A stretch of DNA of 50,627 nucleotides from contig JAPOTI010000137.1 in the NCBI GenBank assembly GCA_026709265.1, positions 1 to 50,627 on the forward strand, written 5' to 3'. The DNA is from Paracoccaceae bacterium (lineage in GTDB: Bacteria > Pseudomonadota > Alphaproteobacteria > Rhodobacterales > Rhodobacteraceae). Numbering within the stretch: position 1 is the stretch's first letter; every line of letters starts with the position of its first letter. Positions 1 through 7,721 of this stretch are shown here, one piece after another. The notes under the pieces are model-generated. The model was not told the DNA's origin. It was given only the letters and a program-made list of their open reading frames with translations, and did not search any database. Position numbers and translations under genes: made by a program.

Positions 1-106
1 GACGATTGTCCGCCGCCGTGCACCCCGGGTCAGTCACCTTGCCCGGACACAGCGGGGCCACCCGCGCCCACATCTCATCCGTCAAAACTGTGCGATCTGC
101 ATTCAT
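1..106 (-). CDS. IS5-family transposase, N-terminal fragment (cut by window edge)
   Basis: Reading from an ATG at 106 on the minus strand gives 35 residues beginning MNADRTVLTDEMW and continuing with ARVAPLCPGK and TAADNR. This is the DUF4096-type N-terminal helix-turn-helix region of IS5/IS427-group DDE transposases, whose usual opening is a 'LTDEQW..I.PLLPG......G....DNR' pattern. The rest of the gene, including the DDE catalytic domain, lies left of position 1, so whether the transposase is intact cannot be judged. It would catalyse cut-and-paste movement of the surrounding element. Confidence 0.75.
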   Translation of the reverse strand, partial: MNADRTVLTDEMWARVAPLCPGKVTDPGCTAADNR

Positions 107-207
107 CTTGTCACCCACCTCGTCTGCTCGTGCCGCCTTTTTCGGCGTGCAATGCCGACACAAATACACGCCCAGCGCTCAAAACGCAAGGCAATTGTCA
201 ACGGGCC
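1..207 (-). mobile_element. IS5-family (IS427-like) insertion sequence, one end
   Basis: The left edge of the window carries the 5' end of an IS5-family element reading leftwards out of the window. It is recognised by the transposase N-terminus. The outer end is placed at about 207 because the minus strand there reads GGCCCGTTGACAATTGCC, which looks like an IS427-group terminal repeat, and because it abuts CTAA (208-211), which fits the YTAR target preferred by that group. The opposite end and any target duplication lie outside the window, so the boundary is an inference. Just beyond it begins the coding frame of a broken metallo-hydrolase gene. Confidence 0.6.
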
Positions 208-813
208 TTAGCAAAATTGACTGTGCGCCGCCCCTTCAATTTTGCCGATCATATCAGACCTTTGCCCGCAGGCTTTACGCGTTTGCAGGATGGCGATCAG
301 ATCCGTTTCGGCAACGAGAACTGGTGGGTTAGGGTTGGTCATGGTCATGCGCCATCACACCTGACCCTGTGGAGTGAAGACTCGCAGATGGTGATCGGGG
401 GCGATCAGTTCCTCCCCGACATCACGCCGAATATCGGAGTCTATGTCTCGGAGCCTGATGCCAATCCGCTGGCTGAATTTCTCGGGTCCTGCGAACAGTT
501 TCTTGAATATGCTGACAGCAGGCAACTGATTCTTCCGGGGCACCAAAGACCATTTTTTGGTCTGCCATTGCGTCTTCACCAACTCACCGCAAGCCATCAA
601 GTGTTCTTGGAAAGAATCAGGCAGCGGATCAGGGCGACACCATCTTCCGCCCATGATATTTTCGACATTCTCTTTCGGTGTCCAATTGGCGATGGCGAAT
701 ATGGATTGGCGATTATCGAAGCCATCGCACATATGAACTGGTTATTGCATGCCAAGCAGGCCAAGCGAGATTTAAATGCTGAAGGGATATGGATGTACAG
801 CAGTTCCCGTTAA
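208..813 (+). pseudogene. Metallo-beta-lactamase-fold hydrolase, 5' part removed by the IS
   Basis: The frame open from 208 to the TAA at 811-813 encodes about 201 residues of the C-terminal half of an MBL-fold hydrolase. Visible metal-site elements are the histidine in VGHGHAPSHL, the aspartate in IGGDQFLPD and the histidine in LPGHQRPF. The hallmark HxHxDH motif, which should lie N-terminal to these, is missing because the sequence upstream of 208 belongs to the IS. The C-terminal 90 residues fit the helical tail seen in long MBL hydrolases of alphaproteobacteria (DUF/winged-helix type). An in-frame ATG at 130 lies within IS sequence, so any product would lack the first two metal ligands and should be inactive. 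The missing 5' part may sit beyond the other end of the IS, outside the window. Confidence 0.75.
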
Positions 814-817
814 TTTA

Positions 818-841
818 GGGATTTTATATACCTGACTACCC
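818..841 (+). repeat. Copy of a short dispersed repeat (single arm)
   Basis: Four bases after the stop codon of the broken MBL gene the sequence reads GGGATTTTATATACCTGACT followed by ACCC, then GAA. The stretch TATATACCTGACYACCCGAA is shared, with one difference, with the left arm of the inverted repeat at 37461-37564. Only one arm is evident here; no matching opposite arm was found in the following 130 bases. It may be a decayed copy of the same small element. Confidence 0.55.
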
Positions 842-888
842 GAAACTAGCCGGGCGAGGCCGAAGGCCAACCCCACCCCTGAAACCAA

Positions 889-916
889 ACCCGGCCAATT
901 AAAGCCGGGTTTTTTG
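889..916 (+). terminator. Rho-independent terminator
   Basis: An eight-base stem, AACCCGGC paired with GCCGGGTT, encloses the loop CAATTAAA and runs directly into TTTTTT. It is a strong intrinsic terminator on the plus strand. It lies after the MBL fragment and upstream of the porin remnant. Confidence 0.75.
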
Positions 917-966
917 TGTGATCAGGCCTTGAAGCCGGTAATTCAGCTGAGGCGTATTGGGACACA

Positions 967-1841
967 ATGACGGCCACCGAGATTGAAACCTCAAAAGCCA
1001 ACAGTGTAGACAATCATGCCAAAGTCTATATCTCAATGGACATGCACAAGCTCACCATCGGTTCCGATCTGGATACGGCTGACAAGATTGCTGGCGGTCT
1101 CACTGACCCCGGTTTTGACGGCATGGTGTTGATGACATTGCCGAAAAGGTTTGGGGCGGTTCAGCTTCCGATGTCCGTTATGATGGAGATTCCGGAGTGG
1201 CGTCCGTGGCCATTTCCTACGGTGACAATAAAGGCGATGCCGAATGGGCGGCGGGTTTCAGTTTCAATGTTGAGCCTGTGAAGATCGGTGCTGGTTTTGA
1301 CAGCAATGGCGTTATGTCTGTAGGTATGGGTTTTGAGCAAGGTCAGATTTCAATGAATGCCCTGTTTTCGACCGATAGCGATTCTAACGAAGACGACAAT
1401 GAAGCTGGCCGATACATTCTCAAAGGAGCAGATGCGGGCAAGAAGCTTGCTGCTGTGACAGGCGCAGCCAATCGCAACCCCAACATGCCTGACCTGAAAA
1501 ATCAGGCGATGGGTGTTGATGTCACTTACAAAATGACGGATACGACTTCAATCGTTCTGGTTGCAGCGCAACACAAGTCGGAAAGCGCAAGCTGGACTCC
1601 GGCGAAAGCTGCAGTAGCGGCAGAAGTGACTGCTGTAGAAGATATTGATGGACTCGCTGATCTTGCTAAGATCGGCACAAGCGTTGCGGCTGATGGCATG
1701 TGGAAAACCACCGAAAAGAAAGTTGACGCCTTTGGCGTTGGTTTCAGCCACGATCTCGGCGGTGGTGCGACGCTGAAAGCTGGTGTGGGTCCTGTTGATG
1801 GCAACACGGTTGCCGATCTGGGTATCCATATGAAATTCTGA
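967..1841 (+). pseudogene. Gram-negative porin remnant, 5'-truncated and frameshifted
   Basis: Two frames together encode the C-terminal two-thirds of an alphaproteobacterial outer-membrane porin (Porin_4-like). The first frame (to about 1120) gives NHAKVYISMDMHKLTIGSDL then DTADKIAGGLTDPGFDG. The second, from about 1125, gives VDDIAEKVWGGSASDVRYDG then DSGVASVAISYGD and runs to the stop at 1841. Joining them needs a shift near 1120-1128, so the reading frame is broken. There is no signal peptide and the first strands are missing. The tail has typical amphipathic beta strands and ends in the C-terminal Phe (GIHMKF) recognised by the BAM machinery. An assembly indel could mimic the frameshift, but the absent signal peptide cannot be explained that way unless the real start lies before the terminator at 889. 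Confidence 0.75.
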
Positions 1842-1865
1842 TTTTGCATCAGATCAAGAGGTTTG

Positions 1866-1894
1866 AAAGGGGCGGCTTTGGCTGCCCCTTTTTT
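1866..1894 (+). terminator. Rho-independent terminator of the porin remnant
   Basis: AGGGGCGGC pairs with GCTGCCCCT around a short TTTG loop and is followed by a run of six T. It sits 25 bases after the porin stop codon, a standard spacing for the terminator of a highly expressed porin gene, suggesting that the remnant still carries its original 3' end. Confidence 0.75.
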
Positions 1895-2045
1895 AAATTC
1901 CCAAGCCCATAAAGCTTATGGGAAGCAACTCCACACTGAATGCAGAGTTTCAATAGAATCCGGGACATTCCCCCTCCCGCATACGCTTTGCAAAACGTTC
2001 CAATGGGGTTACAGTCATCAGCAGATCCCGGTTGGGGAGAGACGT

Positions 2046-2663
2046 ATGAACAGGATGACCGCTGCAGCCCAGGCAGAGGAGCGAACGGCAACCTATCAGG
2101 ATGTGCTGGATGCCCCGCCCCACAGGGTGGCGGAAGTGCTTGCAGGAACGCTCTACACGCAGCCAAGACCTGCATCGCACCATGCGCGGGCAAGCTCTGG
2201 ACTCGGGGCCAAAATCGGCACGCCATTTGATTATGGTGACAGTGGCCCCGGCGGCTGGTGGATCATCGATGAACCGGAATTGCATCTCAGGATGGATATC
2301 GTGGTGCCTGATCTCGCGGGTTGGCGGCGCACGACGATGCCCACCTATCCAGATGTCGCTTATTTCGAAATCGTTCCGGACTGGATCTGCGAGGTGCTGT
2401 CACCCTCAACCCGCCGCATTGATCTGAGTGAGAAGCGCACGATCTACGCCCGCGAAGGTGTCGTACATCTCTGGTTCGTCGATCCGGACACCAGAACACT
2501 GGAAGTGTTCAGGCTGCATAAGGGACAATGGCTGCTGTTGGCCACCCTCACCGGCAGTGCCCCGGTCTCGCAACCCCCTTTCGAGGCGATCAGCTTTCCG
2601 CTGGATGCGCTCTGGGCGGACGCGGGAGGCGCGAAGGAGAGCGGGGAAGACGAGAACGGGTGA
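2046..2663 (+). CDS. Uma2 family protein (DUF820, PD-(D/E)XK nuclease fold)
   Basis: The 205-residue product matches the Uma2/DUF820 family, small proteins with a restriction-endonuclease-like fold common in cyanobacteria, planctomycetes and some proteobacteria. Recognisable parts are the N-terminal YQDVLDAPPHRVAEVLAGTL, the central ELHLRMDIVVPDLAGWRR carrying the expected catalytic Asp after a Glu-containing strand, PDWICEVLSPSTRRIDL with the E-V-L-S-P-S-T motif, and KRTIYAREGVVHLWFVDP. All are present, so the gene looks intact. The start at 2046 was chosen because GGGGAGAG lies six bases upstream; an ATG at 2055 is possible. The biological role of the family is not settled; nuclease activity is inferred from fold. 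It stands alone between the porin remnant and a non-coding stretch. Confidence 0.8.
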   Translation: MNRMTAAAQAEERTATYQDVLDAPPHRVAEVLAGTLYTQPRPASHHARASSGLGAKIGTPFDYGDSGPGGWWIIDEPELHLRMDIVVPDLAGWRRTTMPTYPDVAYFEIVPDWICEVLSPSTRRIDLSEKRTIYAREGVVHLWFVDPDTRTLEVFRLHKGQWLLLATLTGSAPVSQPPFEAISFPLDALWADAGGAKESGEDENG

Positions 2664-3343
2664 AGGTTGGGACAGGTCCGCCCATAACTGTAGTCGGAGA
2701 GTCCTACAAAGCCTCCCTGTCTGTAGTTAAGCGTGTGATGTTGACAGGATGCGCATGTAGATTGCTTACGAGCTAGTGCAGGCGCGTCGCGCTCGCAACG
2801 CCGTCTTCGACGCGTTCGGACAGCTGCGGTGCACCAAGTTCCAATCAATTGCTTGCGGCGCGGGAAGGCCGCATATCCAGTGCCGCCAAGGCCGACGGTA
2901 ACATCTGGCGGGCCGAAGCCACACATTATGCTCCGTCGGACCGTGCCAATCCGTCATCTCGCAGAGCCCCTGCGCCAGAGCATGACGCGTCTGACCCGTC
3001 GCACTACAGGCCGCCACGAACCATTATGCAACATTCGCCGGGATCTGGCGCATCCCCATCGGCATGCGCCCATGATTCGCAGTGCCTGATTGCCTCCTGT
3101 CCCTTTCGGGTTGGCCTCTTGGCACTCTTTTTGGGGGAGGTCGGCTGAGGTTCACGTGAGCCCAGCCCCTGATGGTTGCTGCGCTCGGCATGCTGTCCTT
3201 TCCGGTGGAGGTGTCGGGCAGGACGATGGGACCGGGATTGAGCAGGAATTGCTGTGATGGATGTTACACGCAGTTGACGCCTGATGCCATTCCGGCTTAT
3301 GGGTGGGGCCAGTTTGTTCAATCAGCAGAAACTGGAGCGCGTC
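2664..3343. other. 680-base stretch with no recognisable gene
   Basis: Open frames on both strands here are short, rich in Arg, Pro and Ser, and without family resemblance. One segment near 2770-2850 (plus strand, LVQARRARNAVFDAFGQLR) reads somewhat like protein but stops soon after. I see no tRNA, terminator or repeat. Probably eroded coding DNA next to the accessory region; the last 20 bases supply the ribosome-binding site (GGAGCG) of the downstream oxidase subunit. Confidence 0.4.
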
Positions 3344-3478
3344 ATGTCCGAACATCAACATGGTTCAATGGACATCACCCAGCATGAACGCGCCTTTGCA
3401 GGCTTTCTACGAATCTCCACGCGCGTGACGATTGTCATCATTGCGGCACTCGTGTTTCTCGCAATTTTCAACAGCTGA
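3344..3478 (+). CDS. aa3-type cytochrome c oxidase subunit IV-like small membrane protein
   Basis: This 44-residue protein starts MSEHQHGSMDITQHERAFAG and ends with one transmembrane helix (VTIVIIAALVFLAIFNS). It fits the bacterial aa3 oxidase subunit IV family: a short polar N-terminus with the conserved D-I-x-x-H/Q-E-x-x-F-x-x-F pattern followed by a single membrane span. In Paracoccus and Rhodobacter this subunit lies beside subunits I-III in the inner membrane and is not needed for catalysis. The start at 3344 is preceded by GGAGCG at suitable spacing. It is not next to other oxidase genes here, which is common for this family. Confidence 0.8.
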   Translation: MSEHQHGSMDITQHERAFAGFLRISTRVTIVIIAALVFLAIFNS

Positions 3479-3675
3479 GTCGGCCAGAGGTCGAACAGTT
3501 CCGGCAATCGATTGATTGCCAAGCGGCGATGAACTCAGCCGAAGGTCACAACAGGTGGACAGTCTGAAGTCAATTTCCCGGTTGTGAAGAGCGGGGTCTT
3601 GCCGTTCTGATCACGGACAGCTTATCCGGCATCGCTGCCCTGTTATGAATGTGGCCACAGGCCTTGCGCGGCTTG

Positions 3676-3879
3676 TCAGCCCCCCTCACGGAGTGCGCGT
3701 TTGCGTGCCAGTTTACGGGCACGACGAATGGCCTCAGCTTTTTCTCTTGCGCGTTTCTGGGACGGTTTTTCATAATGCTGCCGCAGCTTCATTTCGCGGA
3801 AGACGCCTTCACGCTGAAGTTTCTTCTTGAGGGCACGTAGTGCTTGGTCAACATTGTTGTCGCGAACTTGAATCAGCAT
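3676..3879 (-). CDS. rpsU: 30S ribosomal protein S21
   Basis: The 67-residue, strongly basic product begins [20 protein letters not shown] and continues [20 protein letters not shown], matching bacterial S21 along its length; the Arg/Lys-rich tail ([17 protein letters not shown]) is also typical. S21 sits at the platform of the small subunit near the 3' end of 16S rRNA and assists initiation. It is divergent from the COQ9-family gene at 4273, an arrangement so common in alphaproteobacteria that the latter family is named 'rpsU-divergently transcribed'. AGGAG lies 13 bases before the ATG, a little far but the only candidate. Confidence 0.95.
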   Translation of the reverse strand: MLIQVRDNNVDQALRALKKKLQREGVFREMKLRQHYEKPSQKRAREKAEAIRRARKLARKRALREGG

Positions 3880-4272
3880 ATGTCAGTCAATTCTCCTGAA
3901 TTCTATGTCGTGCAGTTGCATGTCAAGGGACCCATTTATTCATAACGCAAAAGATGTTCCGACCGTCTGCAAGGCCAGCCGATCACATAGCAGCTTCACT
4001 CGACAATCGGCGGGAAGATTCGACGCGTCTTTCAGGCAAAACAACCTGACCGTCATCCACAATCGGCAGTGAATTGCCCATAACCGCCTTAAAATAGTAT
4101 CAGGATGTTCAAACGTCAAATGACTTTTGTGAATTTCGGCATTGGTCTGCGCTGATCATGTTGAAACGATATGGTATCGGGATTGAGCGCTGTCTTCTTG
4201 GGCGACGCAATGGGCCCATCGCGACGGAATGGTTTGGGGATGAGGCTGACATCAGAGAAAGAGATATTGGTC
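3880..4272. other. Divergent promoter region between rpsU and the COQ9-family gene
   Basis: About 390 bases separate the two divergent genes. Apart from the possible rpsU promoter I see no gene or convincing structure. Part of the 4171-4272 stretch is open in the COQ9 frame (in-frame ATGs at 4210 and 4240), so a longer COQ9 N-terminus cannot be excluded. Confidence 0.4.
3900..3926 (-). promoter_or_regulatory. Candidate sigma-70 promoter of rpsU
   Basis: On the minus strand TTGACA (3926-3921) is followed after 15 bases by TAGAAT (3905-3900). Both hexamers resemble the consensus but the spacer is short, and transcription would begin only about 14 bases before the rpsU start codon. Suggestive only. 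Confidence 0.3.
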
Positions 4273-4998
4273 ATGCAGAAAGATGAGGCAGCGCCGGAAA
4301 ATTCAAGTCTCCATGAACGTCTGTTGGATGCAGCACTGGTGTTCGCGGGATCAACGGGTTGGAGTGATCGGACATTTCGCAAAGCGGCGCAATCTGTCAA
4401 TATCAGTGAAGAGGAGGCTTGTGCCGTCTTCCCGGCCAAGGGACAGGGCCTGGTGCAGGCCTTCTTCCAGCGTGGTGATACGACGATGGAGACTATGTTG
4501 CTGGCCGAAGATCTCACCACATTGCGTTTTCGTGATCGTGTCGCCCGCGCCATTTTACTCCGACTGACCATTATGGACGGTCAAAGAGAGGCCGTTCGTC
4601 GTGCGACCTCTCTCTTTGCCCTGCCGCTCAACGCGCATCTGGGTGCACGCGTGACGTGGCAAACCGCCGACCTGATCTGGAATTGCCTGGGGGACGATTC
4701 TGAAGATGTCAACTGGTACACGAAACGCATGACGTTATCGGCCGTATACGGGGCATCGCTTCTTTATTGGCTGGATGATTTGAGCCCCAACTGCAATGCC
4801 AGCCAGGAATTTATTGATCGCCGAATTGGTGACGTCATGAAAATTGAAGGATTCAAGTCACGGATGCGGCAGAATCCAGCATTCTCCACCCTGATGCGCG
4901 GAATTGACAATCTGGGGCGTCAGTTTCGCCGGCCGAATCATCAGGGTGCGGCGGCCGCCAGCACGCGAAGCCGGGATGACGACGAGAGGGCGGAGTGA
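4273..4998 (+). CDS. COQ9 family protein (rpsU-divergently transcribed)
   Basis: The 241-residue product belongs to the COQ9 family. It has an N-terminal TetR-like helical part (HERLLDAALVFAGSTGWSDR, then FRKAAQSVNISEEEA) and the conserved C-terminal helical domain (TADLIWNCLGDDSEDVNWYT then KRMTLSAVYGASLLYWLDD). COQ9 binds isoprenoid lipids and presents ubiquinone intermediates to the COQ7 hydroxylase in mitochondria; a like role in bacterial ubiquinone synthesis is inferred. The start at 4273 follows a purine-rich AGAGAAAGAG; ATGs at 4171, 4210 and 4240 are in frame. It overlaps the next gene by one base (TGATG), so the two are probably one transcript. Confidence 0.85.
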   Translation: MQKDEAAPENSSLHERLLDAALVFAGSTGWSDRTFRKAAQSVNISEEEACAVFPAKGQGLVQAFFQRGDTTMETMLLAEDLTTLRFRDRVARAILLRLTIMDGQREAVRRATSLFALPLNAHLGARVTWQTADLIWNCLGDDSEDVNWYTKRMTLSAVYGASLLYWLDDLSPNCNASQEFIDRRIGDVMKIEGFKSRMRQNPAFSTLMRGIDNLGRQFRRPNHQGAAAASTRSRDDDERAE

Positions 4999-6023
4999 TG
5001 GCATCAGGCAGCATGCGTGTCGTGGAAATTTCCCAACCCGGTGGTCCTGAATCGCTCAATGAGAGCAGGCGGGACATCCCCTCTCCCGGGTATCGGCAGA
5101 TCCTCATCAGGAATATGGCAGCGGGGGTCAATCGACCGGATGCCTTGCAGCGTGCAGGGCTGTATCTTCCCCCGCCGGGTGCGTCTGATCTTCCGGGCCT
5201 CGAATCCGCAGGTGAAGTCTGTGCGCTGGGTGCAGAGGTCACGCGTTGGAAAATCGGCGACCAGGTGACGGCATTACTGCCAGGCGGTGGGTATGCGGAA
5301 TATTCTCTCACCCACGAGGATCATGCGCTCGCCGTGCCGTCCGGATTGAACATGGTGTCGGCAGCGGCCCTTTGTGAGACGCATTTCACTGTCTGGAGCA
5401 ATGTTTTTCTTCGCGGTCAATTGAAGGCCGGAGAGGCATTTCTGGTTCATGGGGGATCGTCAGGTATTGGAACCACGGCTATACAATTGGCCTCGCGCCT
5501 CGGTGCCGATGTATTTGCGACCGCCGGAAATGACGAGAAATGCCGGAAATGTGAAGAGTTGGGCGCAAAACTCTGCGTCAATTACCGCACGGCAGATTTT
5601 GTCGAGTCGATTCGTTCCGCCACGGGTGGGCAGGGGGTCGACGTGATCCTCGACATGGTTGGTGGGAGTTACATGGCCCGGAACCTGAAATGTCTGGCCG
5701 ATGAGGGGCGGTTGGTGCAAATCGCTTTCCTGTCGGGGCCCAGAGCTGAATTGAATTTTGCACCTTTGATGACCCGACGCCTGACAATGACCGGCAGCAC
5801 ACTGCGCCCGCAAAGCGATCTGGCCAAAGCCGATATTGCCGACGATCTGCGACAGCGCGTCTGGCCGCTGCTGGAATCAGGAAAAATTGCGCCGATTATT
5901 GATTCGACCTTTCCGCTGGCAGAAGCAGCACAGGCTCATGCCCATATGGAGTCGTCAGTGCATATTGGCAAGATCATCCTCACGATCCGAGACCGCGATA
6001 TCAGAAATATCGAGGGCCTGTGA
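4998..6023 (+). CDS. NAD(P)H-quinone oxidoreductase, PIG3/zeta-crystallin type
   Basis: This 341-residue enzyme is a zinc-independent medium-chain dehydrogenase/reductase. It has the GroES-like N-terminal domain (PGYRQILIRNMAAGVNRPDA, DLPGLESAGEV), then the cofactor-binding Rossmann segment with VHGGSSGIGTTAIQLA near residues 144-160, and the nucleotide-specificity strand VDVILDMVGG. No structural-zinc cysteines are present. Members reduce quinones or alpha,beta-unsaturated carbonyls with NADPH in the cytoplasm; the natural substrate cannot be read from sequence. Start at 4998 overlaps the COQ9 stop; a GTG at 4995 or ATG at 5013 are alternatives. Pairing with the COQ9 gene suggests quinone-related work, but this is inference. 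Confidence 0.88.
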   Translation: MASGSMRVVEISQPGGPESLNESRRDIPSPGYRQILIRNMAAGVNRPDALQRAGLYLPPPGASDLPGLESAGEVCALGAEVTRWKIGDQVTALLPGGGYAEYSLTHEDHALAVPSGLNMVSAAALCETHFTVWSNVFLRGQLKAGEAFLVHGGSSGIGTTAIQLASRLGADVFATAGNDEKCRKCEELGAKLCVNYRTADFVESIRSATGGQGVDVILDMVGGSYMARNLKCLADEGRLVQIAFLSGPRAELNFAPLMTRRLTMTGSTLRPQSDLAKADIADDLRQRVWPLLESGKIAPIIDSTFPLAEAAQAHAHMESSVHIGKIILTIRDRDIRNIEGL

Positions 6024-6218
6024 TCCGTGCCATATTTTGCCCGTCTTGATACGCGTTCTGCACTGTCTGCTGGCTCCGTCCTGCCCCGGATTGGACAATT
6101 GACTTGCCTGGTCAAATGGCAAATGTTAAGGTTATCGTCTCTCTGAACACAACAATAAACTGCAACCTGCGTTGCACAGCAGGGGCAATAACGTCTCTCA
6201 GTGAAAGGATGATGCAGC

Positions 6219-6890
6219 ATGGCCAACAAGCCGATAATGCCGACTGCGACAGCCGTATGGCTTGTCGAAAATACGACGCTCACCTTCCGTCAGATTGCCG
6301 TCTTTTGCGGCCTTCACCAGCTTGAAGTGCAGGGAATCGCCGACGACGAAGTTGCAGTGGGTACGCAGGGACTGGATCCGGTTATCAATCTCCAGCTTGA
6401 ACCGGAAGAGATACAACGTGGAGAAGCCGATCCCGACTATGATCTGGTGTTGATGGAGAATCCGGCTGCAGAAGGCGAAGAGCGGCGACGGGGGAAGCGA
6501 TATACTCCCCTCTCCAAGCGCCAGGATCGACCCGCGGCCATTGCCTGGTTGGTGAAAAATCATCCGGAAATGTCGGCAAGCCAGATTTCCAAACTGATCG
6601 GCACGACCAAATCAACCATTGATAAGGTCCGAGATCGCACGCATTGGAATATTTCAAACATCCAGCCGACCGATCCCGTGGCACTTGGGCTGTGTGGCCA
6701 GATTGAACTTGATGAAGCGGTGCGGATTGCCGGTGAGCGCGCGGCAAAACACAAGCAGTCTGAATTGATGGAAATGTCGATGCGTTTAACCGCGACCGAC
6801 GACACAAAAAAAGACGATCAAAAGAATCAATCCCCGCTGTTCAATCTCGGTGATTTTTCACTCGGGAGCGGGCTCACGGAAAGTCAGTGA
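6219..6890 (+). CDS. trcR: Cell-cycle transcriptional regulator TrcR (DUF1013)
   Basis: The 223-residue product is a full-length DUF1013 protein, a family restricted to alphaproteobacteria and described in Rhodobacter/Caulobacter relatives as the cell-cycle regulator TrcR. Visible are the opening MANKPIMPTATAVWLVENTT and LTFRQIAVFCGLHQLEVQGI, and a central helix-turn-helix-like part (AIAWLVKNHPEMSASQISKL, IGTTKSTIDKVRDRTHW). The last 50 residues are polar and low complexity. A good Shine-Dalgarno (GAAAGGATG) precedes the ATG. It is separated by 195 bases from the upstream gene, presumably with its own promoter, and overlaps the convergent SDR gene by seven bases. Confidence 0.9.
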   Translation: MANKPIMPTATAVWLVENTTLTFRQIAVFCGLHQLEVQGIADDEVAVGTQGLDPVINLQLEPEEIQRGEADPDYDLVLMENPAAEGEERRRGKRYTPLSKRQDRPAAIAWLVKNHPEMSASQISKLIGTTKSTIDKVRDRTHWNISNIQPTDPVALGLCGQIELDEAVRIAGERAAKHKQSELMEMSMRLTATDDTKKDDQKNQSPLFNLGDFSLGSGLTESQ

Positions 6891-7684
6891 TAGGGACTGC
6901 GCGCACGATCAAGAAGTGAACGGCCACCATCGACATTCAGGATCTGACCAGTAATAAACCGGGAGCTCCCAGACACAAGAAACTGAACGGCTTCTGCCAC
7001 ATCTTCGGCTTCGGCGATGCGTCCAAGAGGTGTGGCATCGATGATTTCGTCCCGGTGTCCAGGATTCTCTTTCAACTGCCCCGCAAGGCTCTTGCTCATC
7101 ACCGAGCCAAATGAGACCGCGTTGACCCGTATTTTTTGCGGTGCAAGCGCAAGAGCCATGGTACGCGTCAATTGATCCTGAGCAGCGCAACTGATCGAAT
7201 ATTCAACCAATTCAGGAACGGTTCGCTGAGCGGCAATCGAGGAGACATTGACAATGGCCCCGATCACGTCATGGCTCTCTGCCCGACTTTCTGCCTGCAC
7301 GACGAATCTTTTGGCCACCAACCACGAGAGGTCATAATTTTGCCGGAGATTCCGCTCGATCATCTCTTCGAGTGCCGAAGAGTTGTTGTCTCCCGGCATT
7401 CCAATTGTCACCTGACGCGCGGCATTGACCAAAATGTCAACATGCCCGAATTGAGAGATGGTTTCATGAAGCAGGTTGGTTCGCGATAGTTTTTCCCGAA
7501 AGTCACCAGCGAAACAAACCATATTTTTCTTGTCGGGGCCCATCGCTGTGCGAAGAGCCTTCATATCCGCATCCGCAAAGAGAACATTGGCCCCATGCTC
7601 AGCGAAATGCCGGGCGATGGCAAGCCCGACTCCCGATGAAGCCCCAGTGACGATTGCCGTCTTGTCGGTAATTGAAAAACTCAT
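6884..7684 (-). CDS. SDR family oxidoreductase with cysteine in place of the catalytic lysine
   Basis: The 266-residue protein is a classical short-chain dehydrogenase/reductase. It has the cofactor motif TGASSGVG near residue 13, the acidic FADAD after strand 2 (suggesting NAD(H)), the NAA motif variant (VNAARQ), the catalytic Ser in VNVSSIAAQ, and a C-terminal FITGQILNVDGG. The active-site YxxxK is altered: codons at about 7191-7205 read Tyr-Ser-Ile-Ser-Cys, so the lysine that lowers the tyrosine pKa is missing. The protein may be inactive, or use different chemistry. The start at 7684 was chosen because the family begins with a short lead (MSFSITDKTAIVTGAS); the frame is open further up to 7852 but that overlaps clpS. 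It follows clpS by 37 bases on the same strand. Confidence 0.85.
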   Translation of the reverse strand: MSFSITDKTAIVTGASSGVGLAIARHFAEHGANVLFADADMKALRTAMGPDKKNMVCFAGDFREKLSRTNLLHETISQFGHVDILVNAARQVTIGMPGDNNSSALEEMIERNLRQNYDLSWLVAKRFVVQAESRAESHDVIGAIVNVSSIAAQRTVPELVEYSISCAAQDQLTRTMALALAPQKIRVNAVSFGSVMSKSLAGQLKENPGHRDEIIDATPLGRIAEAEDVAEAVQFLVSGSSRFITGQILNVDGGRSLLDRARSPYH

Positions 7685-7721
7685 GATCGGGAGAATCTGC
7701 GCCTGTTCCGCCGGGGAATCG

